Source of the DNA: Chthonomonas calidirosea T49 | Lineage (GTDB): Bacteria; Armatimonadota; Chthonomonadetes; Chthonomonadales; Chthonomonadaceae | DNA: 64,000 nt | Direction: 5' to 3' | NCBI RefSeq assembly: GCF_000427095.1 | Contig: NC_021487.1 | Location: forward strand, 2,052,674 to 2,116,673 | Part shown: positions 1 to 8,004 of the stretch, piece after piece | Layout: the number at the start of each line of letters is the position of its first letter | Numbering within the stretch: position 1 is the stretch's first letter | Notes under the pieces: generated by a model | The model's database searches: none | Told to the model about the DNA's origin: nothing | What the model saw: only the letters and a program-made list of their open reading frames with translations | Translations under genes and position numbers: made by a program

Positions 1-1551
1 AACACGGCGACCTCGCCATCACCTGCTCTCCTACCGCCGCGCCCTCCAGCCATTAATCCTCTTGTGCCGACCAAGCCTCCCCTAGCCTCCTTTTCTGCCG
101 ATCAAGGACGCTACTCCACACTTGTGGATAACACAAGCCTGCCGATAGGGCTGCAGACACGCTACTATGTACGCTGGCAGTTTCGCTTAGAGGGGCATGT
201 ACTGGTGAAGATGCAACGAGGCGAGCAGCTTACGGCTCCCTCCATCACTCTACTTCAGTTGGTTCCACGCCCATTTGGTAACCCTAAACTACTGGCCTTC
301 TGCCATCAGGGAGCTACCTTGCTCTATAAGAACGCACAGATAAAGGTCGCCCAACTGCGTTTCGACCCGCAAACGCGTACAGCGGACTGCCACGACGGAG
401 TGGAATTTACGCTTTCAGATCCGCATGAAGCTCCTCATGTGCTGCGATCAGATAGCGCCTTTTGGTCTTTGCCCGATCAGACTCTGCGATTTCCCAACGA
501 GGTTACGGGTCTATGGCAGGGCATTCAGTTTGCATCACGAAATGTGGCGGTGGATATTAAACGCCAACTGCTAACCGGACTTAGCGGCGGCACAATAAGC
601 GCCGATCTACCGATTTCGCTACCCAATGCCGCCCCTTCCCTTTCCAAAACAGATGTCGAGGTAAAACCAATGCCTATTCATGTGCTGCGCTCTTTCAACG
701 GTAAAACTGCGGTGGCTCTCGTTGCCTTGGCCTCCACAGCGGCCTCGGCTCCCCAAACGGCAAAACCCTCGCAAAACACAACCAAAGTTCCTTTTACGCT
801 AACCTGGACAGGCCCTTGGAGCGACTCAGCGAAAACATCTACGCGTATTGTGCATAACTTCGTCTATAAAGAGAAAGATTTCACTCTTTCCGGTGATGAG
901 CTTGTTTGGAACTACAAAACCGATCAGATTGACGCCACGGGTCACCTCACCTACGACAGCCCTCAGTACTTCGGCTCGTGCAATAGAGCACATCTTGACG
1001 ATAAAGCCCATCAAGATGTGTTTGAAGGCAATGTGGTGCTGAAGCTGAAGCCGAAATCAAGCCCACCGGCCCCCAACAAGAGCGTTGCCAGCGCAAGCAA
1101 CACACCAGAAAATGCTAACCAGCCTACCGATACCCCTGCCAACGACATTCGCGTACATGGGGTTACTCTCTACTGTGATCGGGTAGTGGAAGATACGCAG
1201 ACCAAGTTATTTACCCTTACCGGTAACTTGCATGCCATCCAGAGCTTTACCGACTCGGATGGCAAACTGATAGAGCGTAACCTTACTGCAGCCTATGCTA
1301 AGTACAACGACACGACGCAGCAACTGACCCTCTACCCTCCCGTGGACTATAAAGACAATCAGGGTACAACTGCCCACTTCGATGCCCCTATCGTCATTGG
1401 AACGAAGGAGGGCGAGGAGACGATAAGCGGCGTTGGAGGTACCATCGAAGGCACCCGCGAAGAGGAAGAGACCTCCAAATCCAGCCCTTCTCCCTCCAAC
1501 TCAACGCTTCTTCCTCCCGCAAAGGGAGGTAACAAACCGCCGGGGAAGTAG
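1..1551 (+). CDS. OstA/LptA-like lipopolysaccharide-transport-type protein, 5' end outside window
   Basis: The reading frame is open from base 1, so the gene begins left of the window; a GTG at 64 is only an internal candidate start. About 516 residues are visible. The C-terminal half holds two stretches typical of OstA/LptA/LptC jelly-roll repeats: one near nucleotides 880-1050 (phrases such as LSGDELVWNYKTDQIDATGH and FEGNVVLKLK) and one near 1150-1430 (YCDRVVEDTQTKLFTLTGN, then LTAAYAKYNDTTQQLTLYP). They are separated and followed by Pro/Ser/Thr-rich low-complexity linkers. Family knowledge: such repeats form periplasmic bridges that carry lipopolysaccharide to the outer membrane. Inference: a diderm envelope protein acting in the periplasm. 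No signal peptide can be judged. It converges on the gene ending at 1562 with a 10-base gap. The family is a judgement from pattern, so the exact role is uncertain. Confidence 0.6.
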   Translation, partial: NTATSPSPALLPPRPPAINPLVPTKPPLASFSADQGRYSTLVDNTSLPIGLQTRYYVRWQFRLEGHVLVKMQRGEQLTAPSITLLQLVPRPFGNPKLLAFCHQGATLLYKNAQIKVAQLRFDPQTRTADCHDGVEFTLSDPHEAPHVLRSDSAFWSLPDQTLRFPNEVTGLWQGIQFASRNVAVDIKRQLLTGLSGGTISADLPISLPNAAPSLSKTDVEVKPMPIHVLRSFNGKTAVALVALASTAASAPQTAKPSQNTTKVPFTLTWTGPWSDSAKTSTRIVHNFVYKEKDFTLSGDELVWNYKTDQIDATGHLTYDSPQYFGSCNRAHLDDKAHQDVFEGNVVLKLKPKSSPPAPNKSVASASNTPENANQPTDTPANDIRVHGVTLYCDRVVEDTQTKLFTLTGNLHAIQSFTDSDGKLIERNLTAAYAKYNDTTQQLTLYPPVDYKDNQGTTAHFDAPIVIGTKEGEETISGVGGTIEGTREEEETSKSSPSPSNSTLLPPAKGGNKPPGK

Positions 1552-1561
1552 GCATCTTCTG

Positions 1562-2881
1562 CTACTTCAGCTCGATATTAAGTTGCTTGAGAGCGCTTTT
1601 AAGCGCATTGGGGTCAAAGCCTTCCGCCCAATAACGCACAATGCCCTCTTTGTCAATCACCACGTTGGTGGGAATGGCCTCGATCAGATAGGCATCATCT
1701 ACCTTGTTGTCTGCATCGTCGAGAATGGGAAATGTGAGTTTGTGCCTTTTGCGGAAGTCTAAAATGGGTTGCAACTTCTCACCACCATCAATAAGGAGAA
1801 GCACGGCGCCCTGCTGCTTCAGTTGAGGCCAAATCTCGTTTTGTAGATGCGGAGCCTCCGCATTACAGGCGGGTCACCAAGAGGTGGAGAAATCGAGAAG
1901 AACGATCTTGCCGCGCAGGTCGTGCAGCGAAACGGTTTTACCGTCTATCGTCTTTAGGGTAAAGTCTGGAGCGGGTTTGCCAATCAGTTTGGCCGCACGT
2001 TTTTGGGAGGAGTCATTGGTGGCTGCATTTGGGGTACTGCCCGGGTTGGGTAGATTCAACAGCTCTGCAACGGTCTCCACCTTCTGGGCGTCCTTCGGAG
2101 GTTGATAGGTGAACAGTGAATCGGGCAGGGGTTTGTCTACCGGTAGAGGCTGGATATCCTCCACCATCTTCATAGAAATCCCCTGAAATCGCCCACGCTC
2201 AACCAGGCGCCGAATAAAGTGAGTGGCGGCATCCACCCAAACTTGGACAGTAAGGTTCATGCCAGCAGAGGCGGGCGTTGGAAGCGGTTCGGTAAACTGA
2301 AGCACGTAAGCCGGCTTCCCATCGAGCGGTTTGTAGGCAACAAGGCGGATGTCCTTGGGTATCTGGCCTGCTGCTAGGTTAGGGGCAAAAATATCAAGAG
2401 GTGATTTGATCTGGTTGGGTTCTGATAGGGAGTTATTTGTAAACCCCATGCTCAGCCCCATCACCCCTTCTGCCTCACTGACAGGTTTCTGTAGGTACCT
2501 ATTCCCTACGACCATCCATACCTGTTTGCCATCGCTGACCACGATCGGTGCCGGTAATGGGGATTCGTTGGAACCGGCCACCTGTATACGATACGCGCAG
2601 TGCTTTGGGCTGTTGAAGGCCACCTCTCCATTCATGACCCTACTAACCCTACTAATGGTTTGCTGCTGAAACTGCATGGTCATGTAGTTGGTGAAGCGTG
2701 CCTGAAACGTTTTCAATTGAGCATAGGCCTCATGCACCTTCTGCAGAATGGCAGCTGCTTTGGCTTTTTGGCTAGCTACTGCATTTCGAGAGGTTGGAGG
2801 TTGACTGGGCAGAGCGGCTCCGTGCACGGTAAGACCGAGCAGCGCAGAACTTAGCAGAATGGCGTTGACTATTCGAGACAT
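1562..2881 (-). CDS. Candidate selenoprotein: LolA-like domain fused to TlpA-type thioredoxin, with in-frame TGA as Sec336
   Basis: Two same-frame open segments (2881-1877 and 1873-1562) are separated only by a TGA at 1876-1874. Read through, they give one 439-residue protein: signal peptide (1-22), a LolA/DUF2092-like beta domain (about 45-265, with VVSDGKQVWMVVGNRYLQKP), a linker, and a TlpA/peroxiredoxin-like domain (about 290-439, from GKPAPDFTLKTIDGKTVSL). The TGA follows FSTSW and precedes PAC, so it occupies the first Cys of the usual WCxxC redox motif, giving W335-U336-P-A-C339. The rest of the fold is intact (LTFPILDDADNKV, AIPTNVVIDKEGIVRYW, including the cis-Pro loop). A SECIS-like hairpin follows at 1842-1867. 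Expected role: extracytoplasmic thiol/selenol redox enzyme. ATG 2881 has GGAGG six bases upstream and a consensus promoter. Alternatives are a TGC/TGT-to-TGA sequencing error or a recent nonsense mutation. Confidence 0.75.
1842..1867 (-). promoter_or_regulatory. SECIS-like hairpin just downstream of the in-frame TGA
   Basis: On the minus strand, ten bases after the TGA, a perfect 7-bp stem (1863-1857 with 1853-1847, ATGCGGA/TCCGCAT) closes a three-base loop GGC (1856-1854). The helix extends by four more pairs (1867-1864 with 1845-1842) past one bulged base at 1846. The loop starts 18 bases after the TGA and its first two bases are G. Published bacterial SECIS models, as I recall them, ask for an apical loop about 16-37 bases after UGA with a G among its first two bases. 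This fits. It would bind SelB and direct Sec insertion. Confidence 0.65.
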
Positions 2882-2933
2882 CTGGAACCTCCAGGAGGGT
2901 CGCTAGAGCGTTTTCTGCTAGCCCTCTTTGGCA

Positions 2934-2962
2934 ATTGTATCACGCAACGATTGCAATGTCAA
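2934..2962 (-). promoter_or_regulatory. Consensus sigma70 promoter of the selenoprotein-candidate gene
   Basis: Minus strand: TTGACA (2962-2957), 17-base spacer, TACAAT (2939-2934). Transcription would start near 2927, about 45 bases before the ATG at 2881. A GGAGG lies six bases before that ATG. Confidence 0.8.
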
Positions 2963-2978
2963 GATATTGTGACTTACT

Positions 2979-3623
2979 TTACCAAAACAGCGCGAGGAGG
3001 CCAATAGCGACGAGCATCCACCCCCACAGGTAGTCGAAGTTCAGCCAAGCGCGCCGCAAAATGGCCAGCCCTATTTTGTGATAGACCACAAGAGCAAGCC
3101 CACTTGTTACGATGAGGTAGCCGAGCGTGTGAAAGCCGACCCCAATCCAACCCTGAAGAGGGTGGAAAGAGGACGTTGGCTGCGGCATGGCGTGATGCAT
3201 GTGGGGCATTGGGTGCGGCTTCTGTTGGGGAAGGAGAAAGGGTATCAGCATAAGCCCAGCTCCATGCGCCGAGGCCATGATAAAAGACCAGAGGGTGAGG
3301 TCCCAGAAACGAACCTTCATCCCCACCCAACGCGGATGACGAACCCGTAAGAGGCGATAAAGCCCAAAGCCGATCAGCACGACGGCACTTGCCACACGTA
3401 AGAAAGGCAAGGGCAAACTGAAGCTAAGCAGTTGCAAAAGCCCCACAACGATTCCAATGGAAAGTAGATGCCCTAGCCCCAATGGCACAAGAGCCCGCCA
3501 CACGGCTCGGCTGTTCTGTTCTTGCAGCCCAAGCGCCACCGCAAACAGCCACCCCATTCCGGGGTTTAGGCCATGGTAAGCTCCCATGAGAAACAGGGAG
3601 AGCCAAATAGAAAAGGGACTCAT
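2979..3623 (-). CDS. NicO/UreH-like multi-pass membrane protein with His/Met-rich loop
   Basis: A 214-residue protein with about six hydrophobic segments. The first helix carries HGLNPGMG and a second short motif SAHGAG opens helix four, resembling the HGLxPGH and related motifs of NicO/RcnA/UreH-type metal permeases. A hydrophilic loop near residues 130-150 is rich in His, Met and Pro (KPHPMPHMHHAMPQP), as in metal exporters. This makes transport or sensing of a transition metal plausible, but the family is not certain and the substrate cannot be named. The frame extends upstream to 3704, but that start would lie inside a strong inverted repeat (3689-3718) that follows the preceding gene, so ATG 3623 is preferred. 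No good ribosome site is visible before it. It lies between the selenoprotein candidate and the selenium-binding-protein homologue on the same strand. Confidence 0.55.
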   Translation of the reverse strand: MSPFSIWLSLFLMGAYHGLNPGMGWLFAVALGLQEQNSRAVWRALVPLGLGHLLSIGIVVGLLQLLSFSLPLPFLRVASAVVLIGFGLYRLLRVRHPRWVGMKVRFWDLTLWSFIMASAHGAGLMLIPFLLPQQKPHPMPHMHHAMPQPTSSFHPLQGWIGVGFHTLGYLIVTSGLALVVYHKIGLAILRRAWLNFDYLWGWMLVAIGLLALFW

Positions 3624-3688
3624 AGAAATAATGTTTATACAGAAATCGCTCTCTTCAAGGGTCTCGCTTTCACCATGTAACGTCGGGG

Positions 3689-3718
3689 TTCGGAGCCCGC
3701 GCATAATCGGGCTCCGAA
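3689..3718 (-). terminator. Inverted repeat after the selenium-binding-protein gene
   Basis: An 11-bp perfect stem (3689-3699 with 3708-3718, TTCGGAGCCCG type) with an 8-base loop begins four bases after the stop codon at 3723. There is no clear T-run after it, so it may be a weak terminator or a stabilising 3' hairpin. Confidence 0.5.
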
Positions 3719-3722
3719 TGGT

Positions 3723-5120
3723 TTACGGGAAGCAGTAGGAATCGGAGGAGGCGTCTCCACCTTCAAGGCGAATTTGATGGGCACGAAGCGACTCATCGAA
3801 CTCGAGGAAAAAGTTAGGATCGAGTTTCATACCGCCTTCAGGCAACACATCTACCTTAGCCATCCAGCTGCGAACACCATCGGGATAAAACTGGTCGTCC
3901 CAAGTGCGATAGAGCGAGTTCGTAAAGTAGACCCTTTGTCCGTCGCGGCTTCCCTCCACCATTTGCGGGCCGCCGTTTAGGGGCTTGTTGGGGTTTTTGG
4001 GGTGTGCCGCTCTGCGCACGATCCCGCCTAAATGAACAGAGCCGGTGAGCTTTGGATGCAGAGGATCTGAAACATCATATTGGCGTAACTCGCCAGTTCC
4101 CCAGCAGGAGGCATAAAGGAAGCGGTCGTCTAAAGAGAGAACGATGTCGGTAAGAAGGGGCGGTACCGCCTTGAACCCTTGGAGAAGTGGCGGCAGCAGA
4201 GCAACATCTTCTACCGGCTCGGCAGGTATCTCAATGACCTTCTGGATTGTCCAGCCCTCTTTTGTAAGTTGCCAAAGCCAGATGGAGGCCGAGAGGTCTT
4301 TTAACGAGACCACCACACCAGCAAAACCGTAGGGCTTGGTGGGGTCATGAGCGGGGCGTAGTTCCAGCACCATTTGATGTTCCTTGCCAAGATCAACAGC
4401 CTGTTGATGGCGACGTCGTCGCAAATCCCAAAAATGCAGTGAGTGGCCGTATTGCGCGTTGAGGAGCAGTTCCGGGTTTAGACCATCCTCGATCATTTTG
4501 GGCGTGCCCCACTCGCTGGTGATCATGACGTCGTAGCCGAGATGCCACCAGAAGTCATAAGCCAAGTACTGAGGGCCTCTATCCACTTCCCAGCGACCCA
4601 GCACTTCGAATGTCTCATGATCTAACACAAAGACACCGCCGGGTCCCTCGCCATCTGGGTTGCCTAACGCGCTTACGTAGAGGCCGTCCGGCCCGCAGTG
4701 GACGGTATGGGGCCGCGAGTAACCTGCCCGCAGAAACACCTCGTTTGGCTCGATGATCTTGACAATTTGGGGGTTGCGGGGGTCAGGCTTCGTGTCGAGA
4801 ATGTAGATGCGTGAAGAGCGCAGTCCGGGTACCACTAGATAGCGACGCTCCACATGGGGATGAGGGGCGTAGGGGCAAAGGGCAGCACTACAGGCATTCC
4901 AACCGAAATGGTGCAGCTCATCGCCCTTGTTGGGCATGGTCACTTGCCCTACGATCTGGCCGTAAGATGCGGAGTTAGGATCTACATCTACCACGAAGAG
5001 GGCATCAGGGTGTTCGTTCGGATGCACACTCAATCCAGCAACGAAAGCCACACGCTCTTTGGGAGCTTGCATGGCCATGCGCGGTGAAGGATAGAACGTA
5101 GGATCGGGCTGTAAACGCAT
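3723..5120 (-). CDS. Selenium-binding protein / methanethiol oxidase family (SBP56)
   Basis: A 465-residue protein matching the SBP56/SELENBP1 family throughout: DPTFYPSPRMAMQAPKE at the start, DELHHFGWNACSA near 75, RPHTVHCGPDGLYVSALG near 140, LGYDVMITSEWGTPKM near 195, RLAPAHDP-type segment near 265 and DIVLSLDDRFLYASCWGTGE near 335. Bacterial members (MtoX) are known as copper-dependent methanethiol oxidases forming formaldehyde, hydrogen sulfide and peroxide; the animal member was first found as a selenium-binding protein. The conserved His-rich segments of the family are present here. No signal peptide is seen, unlike some periplasmic MtoX proteins. The frame extends to a GTG at 5150, but ATG 5120 has GAGAGGTG at good spacing. 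A perfect promoter lies at 5189-5217. The substrate here is not shown by the sequence. Confidence 0.85.
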   Translation of the reverse strand: MRLQPDPTFYPSPRMAMQAPKERVAFVAGLSVHPNEHPDALFVVDVDPNSASYGQIVGQVTMPNKGDELHHFGWNACSAALCPYAPHPHVERRYLVVPGLRSSRIYILDTKPDPRNPQIVKIIEPNEVFLRAGYSRPHTVHCGPDGLYVSALGNPDGEGPGGVFVLDHETFEVLGRWEVDRGPQYLAYDFWWHLGYDVMITSEWGTPKMIEDGLNPELLLNAQYGHSLHFWDLRRRRHQQAVDLGKEHQMVLELRPAHDPTKPYGFAGVVVSLKDLSASIWLWQLTKEGWTIQKVIEIPAEPVEDVALLPPLLQGFKAVPPLLTDIVLSLDDRFLYASCWGTGELRQYDVSDPLHPKLTGSVHLGGIVRRAAHPKNPNKPLNGGPQMVEGSRDGQRVYFTNSLYRTWDDQFYPDGVRSWMAKVDVLPEGGMKLDPNFFLEFDESLRAHQIRLEGGDASSDSYCFP

Positions 5121-5188
5121 TTTGGCACCTCTCAGACGAGACCTGGACACTAAGTTGATAATCTGGACTTAGATAGTAGACTTTCGCC

Positions 5189-5217
5189 ATTGTACACCTT
5201 TTTCCCTATCGTGTCAA
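5189..5217 (-). promoter_or_regulatory. Consensus sigma70 promoter of the SBP56 gene
   Basis: Minus strand: TTGACA (5217-5212), 17-base spacer, TACAAT (5194-5189). The transcript would start near 5182, about 60 bases before ATG 5120. Same -35, spacing and -10 as the promoter at 2934-2962. Confidence 0.85.
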
Positions 5218-5241
5218 CGGACGGTGCAGAGATCTACGGGG

Positions 5242-5247
5242 TACAAT
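5242..5247 (+). promoter_or_regulatory. Possible -10 box of queF
   Basis: TACAAT at 5242-5247 lies about 44 bases before ATG 5291. No recognisable -35 hexamer sits 16-18 bases upstream, so this is only a candidate. I looked for a preQ1 riboswitch in the leader and did not see a convincing one. Confidence 0.35.
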
Positions 5248-5290
5248 TTTTTTCTTGCGAGCGAAGTATAAGAGGAAGGGGTACCTAGGT

Positions 5291-5695
5291 ATGGATTTAA
5301 CACGACTATTGCGCGGAGAGATGAGCCGTGAGGAACAGGTGTCTCTTTTAGAGACCTTCGATAACCCACGCCCGGAAAGGGACTATCTCATCGTACACAC
5401 CTGCCCAGAGTTTACTTCGGTATGTCCTAAGACGGGTCAGCCAGACTTTGCTACCATCACCATTGAGTATGTGCCGGATCGGAAATGCTTGGAGCTCAAA
5501 GCGCTAAAGCTCTACTTTTTTTCCTACCGAAATCAGGGCATCTATTATGAAGCGGTGGTGAATCGCATTTTAGACGATTTGGTCTCGGTATGCCATCCGC
5601 GTCGCATGACGGTGCGCGGGGAGTTTAACGTACGTGGAGGGTTCTCTTCGGTCGTTACGGCAGAGTATCGGCAAGAGGAAGCAAAGAGAACTTAG
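5291..5695 (+). CDS. queF: NADPH-dependent 7-cyano-7-deazaguanine reductase QueF
   Basis: A 134-residue enzyme of the short (YkvM-type) QueF class, reducing preQ0 to preQ1 in queuosine tRNA modification, in the cytoplasm. The signature [14 protein letters not shown] is present with nucleophile Cys45 and Asp52, followed by [15 protein letters not shown] and the Glu of YYE. Many QueF proteins have FHE at this last site; here Tyr stands where His is found in the Bacillus enzyme, as I recall for several other phyla too. The C-terminal [14 protein letters not shown] completes the T-fold. The frame extends to a TTG at 5255, but ATG 5291 is preferred because an AGGAAGGGG lies upstream and the protein then has the family length. 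No other queuosine genes are in the window. It converges on the RibD-like gene. Confidence 0.93.
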   Translation: MDLTRLLRGEMSREEQVSLLETFDNPRPERDYLIVHTCPEFTSVCPKTGQPDFATITIEYVPDRKCLELKALKLYFFSYRNQGIYYEAVVNRILDDLVSVCHPRRMTVRGEFNVRGGFSSVVTAEYRQEEAKRT

Positions 5696-5742
5696 TCGCC
5701 ATCGCGGTAGGGCGGGCTCTCCCTTCGCGAGGATTGAAATCG

Positions 5743-6501
5743 CTACTCCACTGCCCGCCAGGAGACGGGCGTATGCTCTAGCCGATAACGCAAGTATAGC
5801 TCATCTCCATCCCTATAAACGGAAAGGAGGTGAGCACGGAGATAGAAGTCGGGTGGAAAGCCGATTCCGCCCACCGACGTTGGCAGATGCGCGCCTCCCT
5901 TTAGTTTTGGAGCGAGGGTAAGAAACAGCTCATCCGCCAAACCTTCACGGAGCAGCGCATCGTTCAAAAGCCCTCCTCCTTCACAAAGAAGATAGCGCAC
6001 CTTCTGTTCTTGTCGCATACGCCAGAAGGCTTCCGCCAGATCCGCCTCCTCTTCACCACACAAAAGGAGCGTGGCTACCGACCGGAGACGAGCTTGGGCG
6101 TCAGCTGGCAGTTTTTTGGGAGCGATTACGAAGGTCTGCTCCAGCGTGGTCTCGAAGAAACGATTTTCGAGGGGGAGATCGCCCGTACGCGTAACCACAT
6201 AGCGTGGAAGGTTGGGAGGATAGATAACGGGGCCGGCCCGTAGGGTGCCGCCACCGATGATCACGGCGTCGGCGGTACGTTGCAGGCGTCGAAAGAGCTG
6301 CTGATCGGTTGGCCCCCCAACGCCCACTGCCGAGCCGTGAGGCTTTCCAACCACGATCTTACCGTCGAGCGTAGAGGCCATGTTGATGTAGACATAGGGA
6401 CGATGCTCGGGTGGTGCTGGAAAGACGATATGCTGATAGAGTTGATCTGGCGATACAGGGCTTTCTGTAAGATCAAGTAGGCGTTCCAAAGGCATCCCCA
6501 A
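5743..6501 (-). CDS. RibD C-terminal-domain / dihydrofolate-reductase-like oxidoreductase
   Basis: A 252-residue protein of the RibD_C family: YVYINMASTLDGKIVV (residues 36-51), then DQQLFRRLQRTADAVIIGGGTLRAG, a central FVIAPKKLP strand, LLCEGGGLLNDALLREGLADELFLTLAPKLKGG near the end. These match the NADPH-binding reductase domain that reduces 5-amino-6-ribosylamino-uracil phosphate in riboflavin synthesis. No deaminase domain is attached, so it is either a stand-alone reductase or one with another substrate. The start is TTG 6501, directly after the TAG of the upstream gene, with GGAGGG six bases before it; an ATG at 6495 would put that site 12 bases away. Likely co-transcribed with, and translationally coupled to, the M20 gene. 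Confidence 0.75.
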   Translation of the reverse strand: MGMPLERLLDLTESPVSPDQLYQHIVFPAPPEHRPYVYINMASTLDGKIVVGKPHGSAVGVGGPTDQQLFRRLQRTADAVIIGGGTLRAGPVIYPPNLPRYVVTRTGDLPLENRFFETTLEQTFVIAPKKLPADAQARLRSVATLLLCGEEEADLAEAFWRMRQEQKVRYLLCEGGGLLNDALLREGLADELFLTLAPKLKGGAHLPTSVGGIGFPPDFYLRAHLLSVYRDGDELYLRYRLEHTPVSWRAVE

Positions 6502-7716
6502 CTAAAGCCCTCCGGCGCTAAGGGGCGCATCTTGGAGATAACGAAAGGCAAGATGACAGAACACGCCGATGCCGTAAGGCAAGGGAGCATCGCCGAAATC
6601 GTAGGTGGGGGTGTGCAGGGGGGTGACCTGTTTGCCTACACCAAGGCGAAACATAGCGCCAGGGGCGTGCTGCAGATAGATGGCGAAATCTTCCGCTCCC
6701 ATAGAGGGCGCTTCCAGCGTGATAACGTTTTGCGGCCCGAGAAGCTCTCGCCCAACCTCTTCAATTAAGTGAACGATGGCCGGGTGGTTGTTGGTGACCG
6801 GTGTGCCGAAATCGTAGGTAAAACGGTACTTCGCGCGCAAGGCGCTGCAGATGCCAGCCACAACGCGCTCGAGGCGTTCGGGCATGGTTTTGCGAAGCTC
6901 GGGATCTAGGCAGCGCACAGTTCCCTGTAGTGTGGCTTTGCCGGGAATCACATTGTAAGCAGTACCCGCATGAAACTGAGCGACGGTCACCACCACTGGT
7001 TCAATAGGGTTGATCTCGCGCGAAGCGAGCGTTTGAAGCGCTAAGGTGATCTGTGCCCCCACCACCACAGGGTCCACAGCACTGTGCGGCATAGCCGCGT
7101 GAGCGCCCCGCCCCTCGATCACGATATCGAACGTATCGGCAGAGGCCATCATGGGGCCGGAGCGCACCCCTATCTGTCCTACCTCTAGCCCGGGCCATCC
7201 GTGGAGGGCAGCGATCGCATCTACGCCCTCCATTGCACCATCGGCGCACATCCTCTCGGCGCCACCAGCCACCTCCTCCGCCGGTTGAAAAATAAATCGG
7301 ATGGTTCCACGCAACAGGGGGCGTAGAGCAGAAAGCACCATAGCCGCACCTAGGAGCGTGGCCATATGGCCGTCATGACCGCAGGCGTGCATCACCCCAT
7401 CACGGCAAGACCGATAGGGTATCTCGTTCTCCTCCTGAATGGGTAGGGCGTCCATATCGGCACGAAGCGCAAAGGTTGGGCCATCGGCAGCCCCTTCGGC
7501 GGTTCCCCTTAAGGAGCCAATGACTCCAAAACCACCTACGCCTTCGCGCACTTCATCTAAACTGAGGCGTCGCAGCGTTTGAGCAATCCATTGGGAAGTC
7601 GCTTCTTCTTGGTAGCTCAGCTCAGGATTTTGATGGAGATGATGGCGCCACTGAGTCACCTCGGGCAATACCCTCTCAATCTGCCCCTGAATCGCCTGAT
7701 GTACCGAATCCAACAT
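6502..7716 (-). CDS. M20 family amidohydrolase (hippurate/N-acyl-amino-acid hydrolase type)
   Basis: A 404-residue zinc-dependent hydrolase. The metal site is visible as HACGHDGHMA near residue 105, PAEEVAGGA with the catalytic Glu pair near 140, and HGWPG near 170; LHTPTYDFGD supplies the last His. A dimerisation domain occupies about 185-295. Family members remove acyl groups from amino acids or indole-acetic conjugates; the true substrate is not evident. The frame extends to 7743, but ATG 7716 has GGGAGG seven bases upstream. First gene of a two-gene unit with the RibD-like reductase, whose start follows its stop without a gap. No signal peptide, so cytoplasmic. Confidence 0.85.
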   Translation of the reverse strand: MLDSVHQAIQGQIERVLPEVTQWRHHLHQNPELSYQEEATSQWIAQTLRRLSLDEVREGVGGFGVIGSLRGTAEGAADGPTFALRADMDALPIQEENEIPYRSCRDGVMHACGHDGHMATLLGAAMVLSALRPLLRGTIRFIFQPAEEVAGGAERMCADGAMEGVDAIAALHGWPGLEVGQIGVRSGPMMASADTFDIVIEGRGAHAAMPHSAVDPVVVGAQITLALQTLASREINPIEPVVVTVAQFHAGTAYNVIPGKATLQGTVRCLDPELRKTMPERLERVVAGICSALRAKYRFTYDFGTPVTNNHPAIVHLIEEVGRELLGPQNVITLEAPSMGAEDFAIYLQHAPGAMFRLGVGKQVTPLHTPTYDFGDAPLPYGIGVFCHLAFRYLQDAPLSAGGL

Positions 7717-8004
7717 GACTTGACCTCCCAACTGCCAACGCATTTGGAATAGGATACCTCACAAGGACGCCGGACAACGCTGAAGCCAACGTGGTTGGCT
7801 AGCTTATCTACCCATCCTCCGATTCGAGAGCGGGAACACATCAACAAGTCTATCGGCAGTCTCTTCAGACAGATGATTCCTCTCTTTTAAACTGCGCCAT
7901 CTGCGAAGGGACGGAAAGGACGGGATAGAAAGTGATAGAAAGAGAATCGCGTCAGCTTGCCCTGCAAACTGCCCTTTATCTAGAAGCGCGCGCCCGGTTT
8001 AGGC

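Noticed and set aside
1545-1568. Short inverted repeat GAAGTAG/CTACTTC between the first two convergent genes, as a bidirectional terminator
   Set aside because: Only seven pairs, a 10-base loop and no T-run on either strand.
5221-5290. preQ1 riboswitch upstream of queF
   Set aside because: I looked for the C-rich loop and A-rich tail of the class I aptamer and did not find a convincing match.
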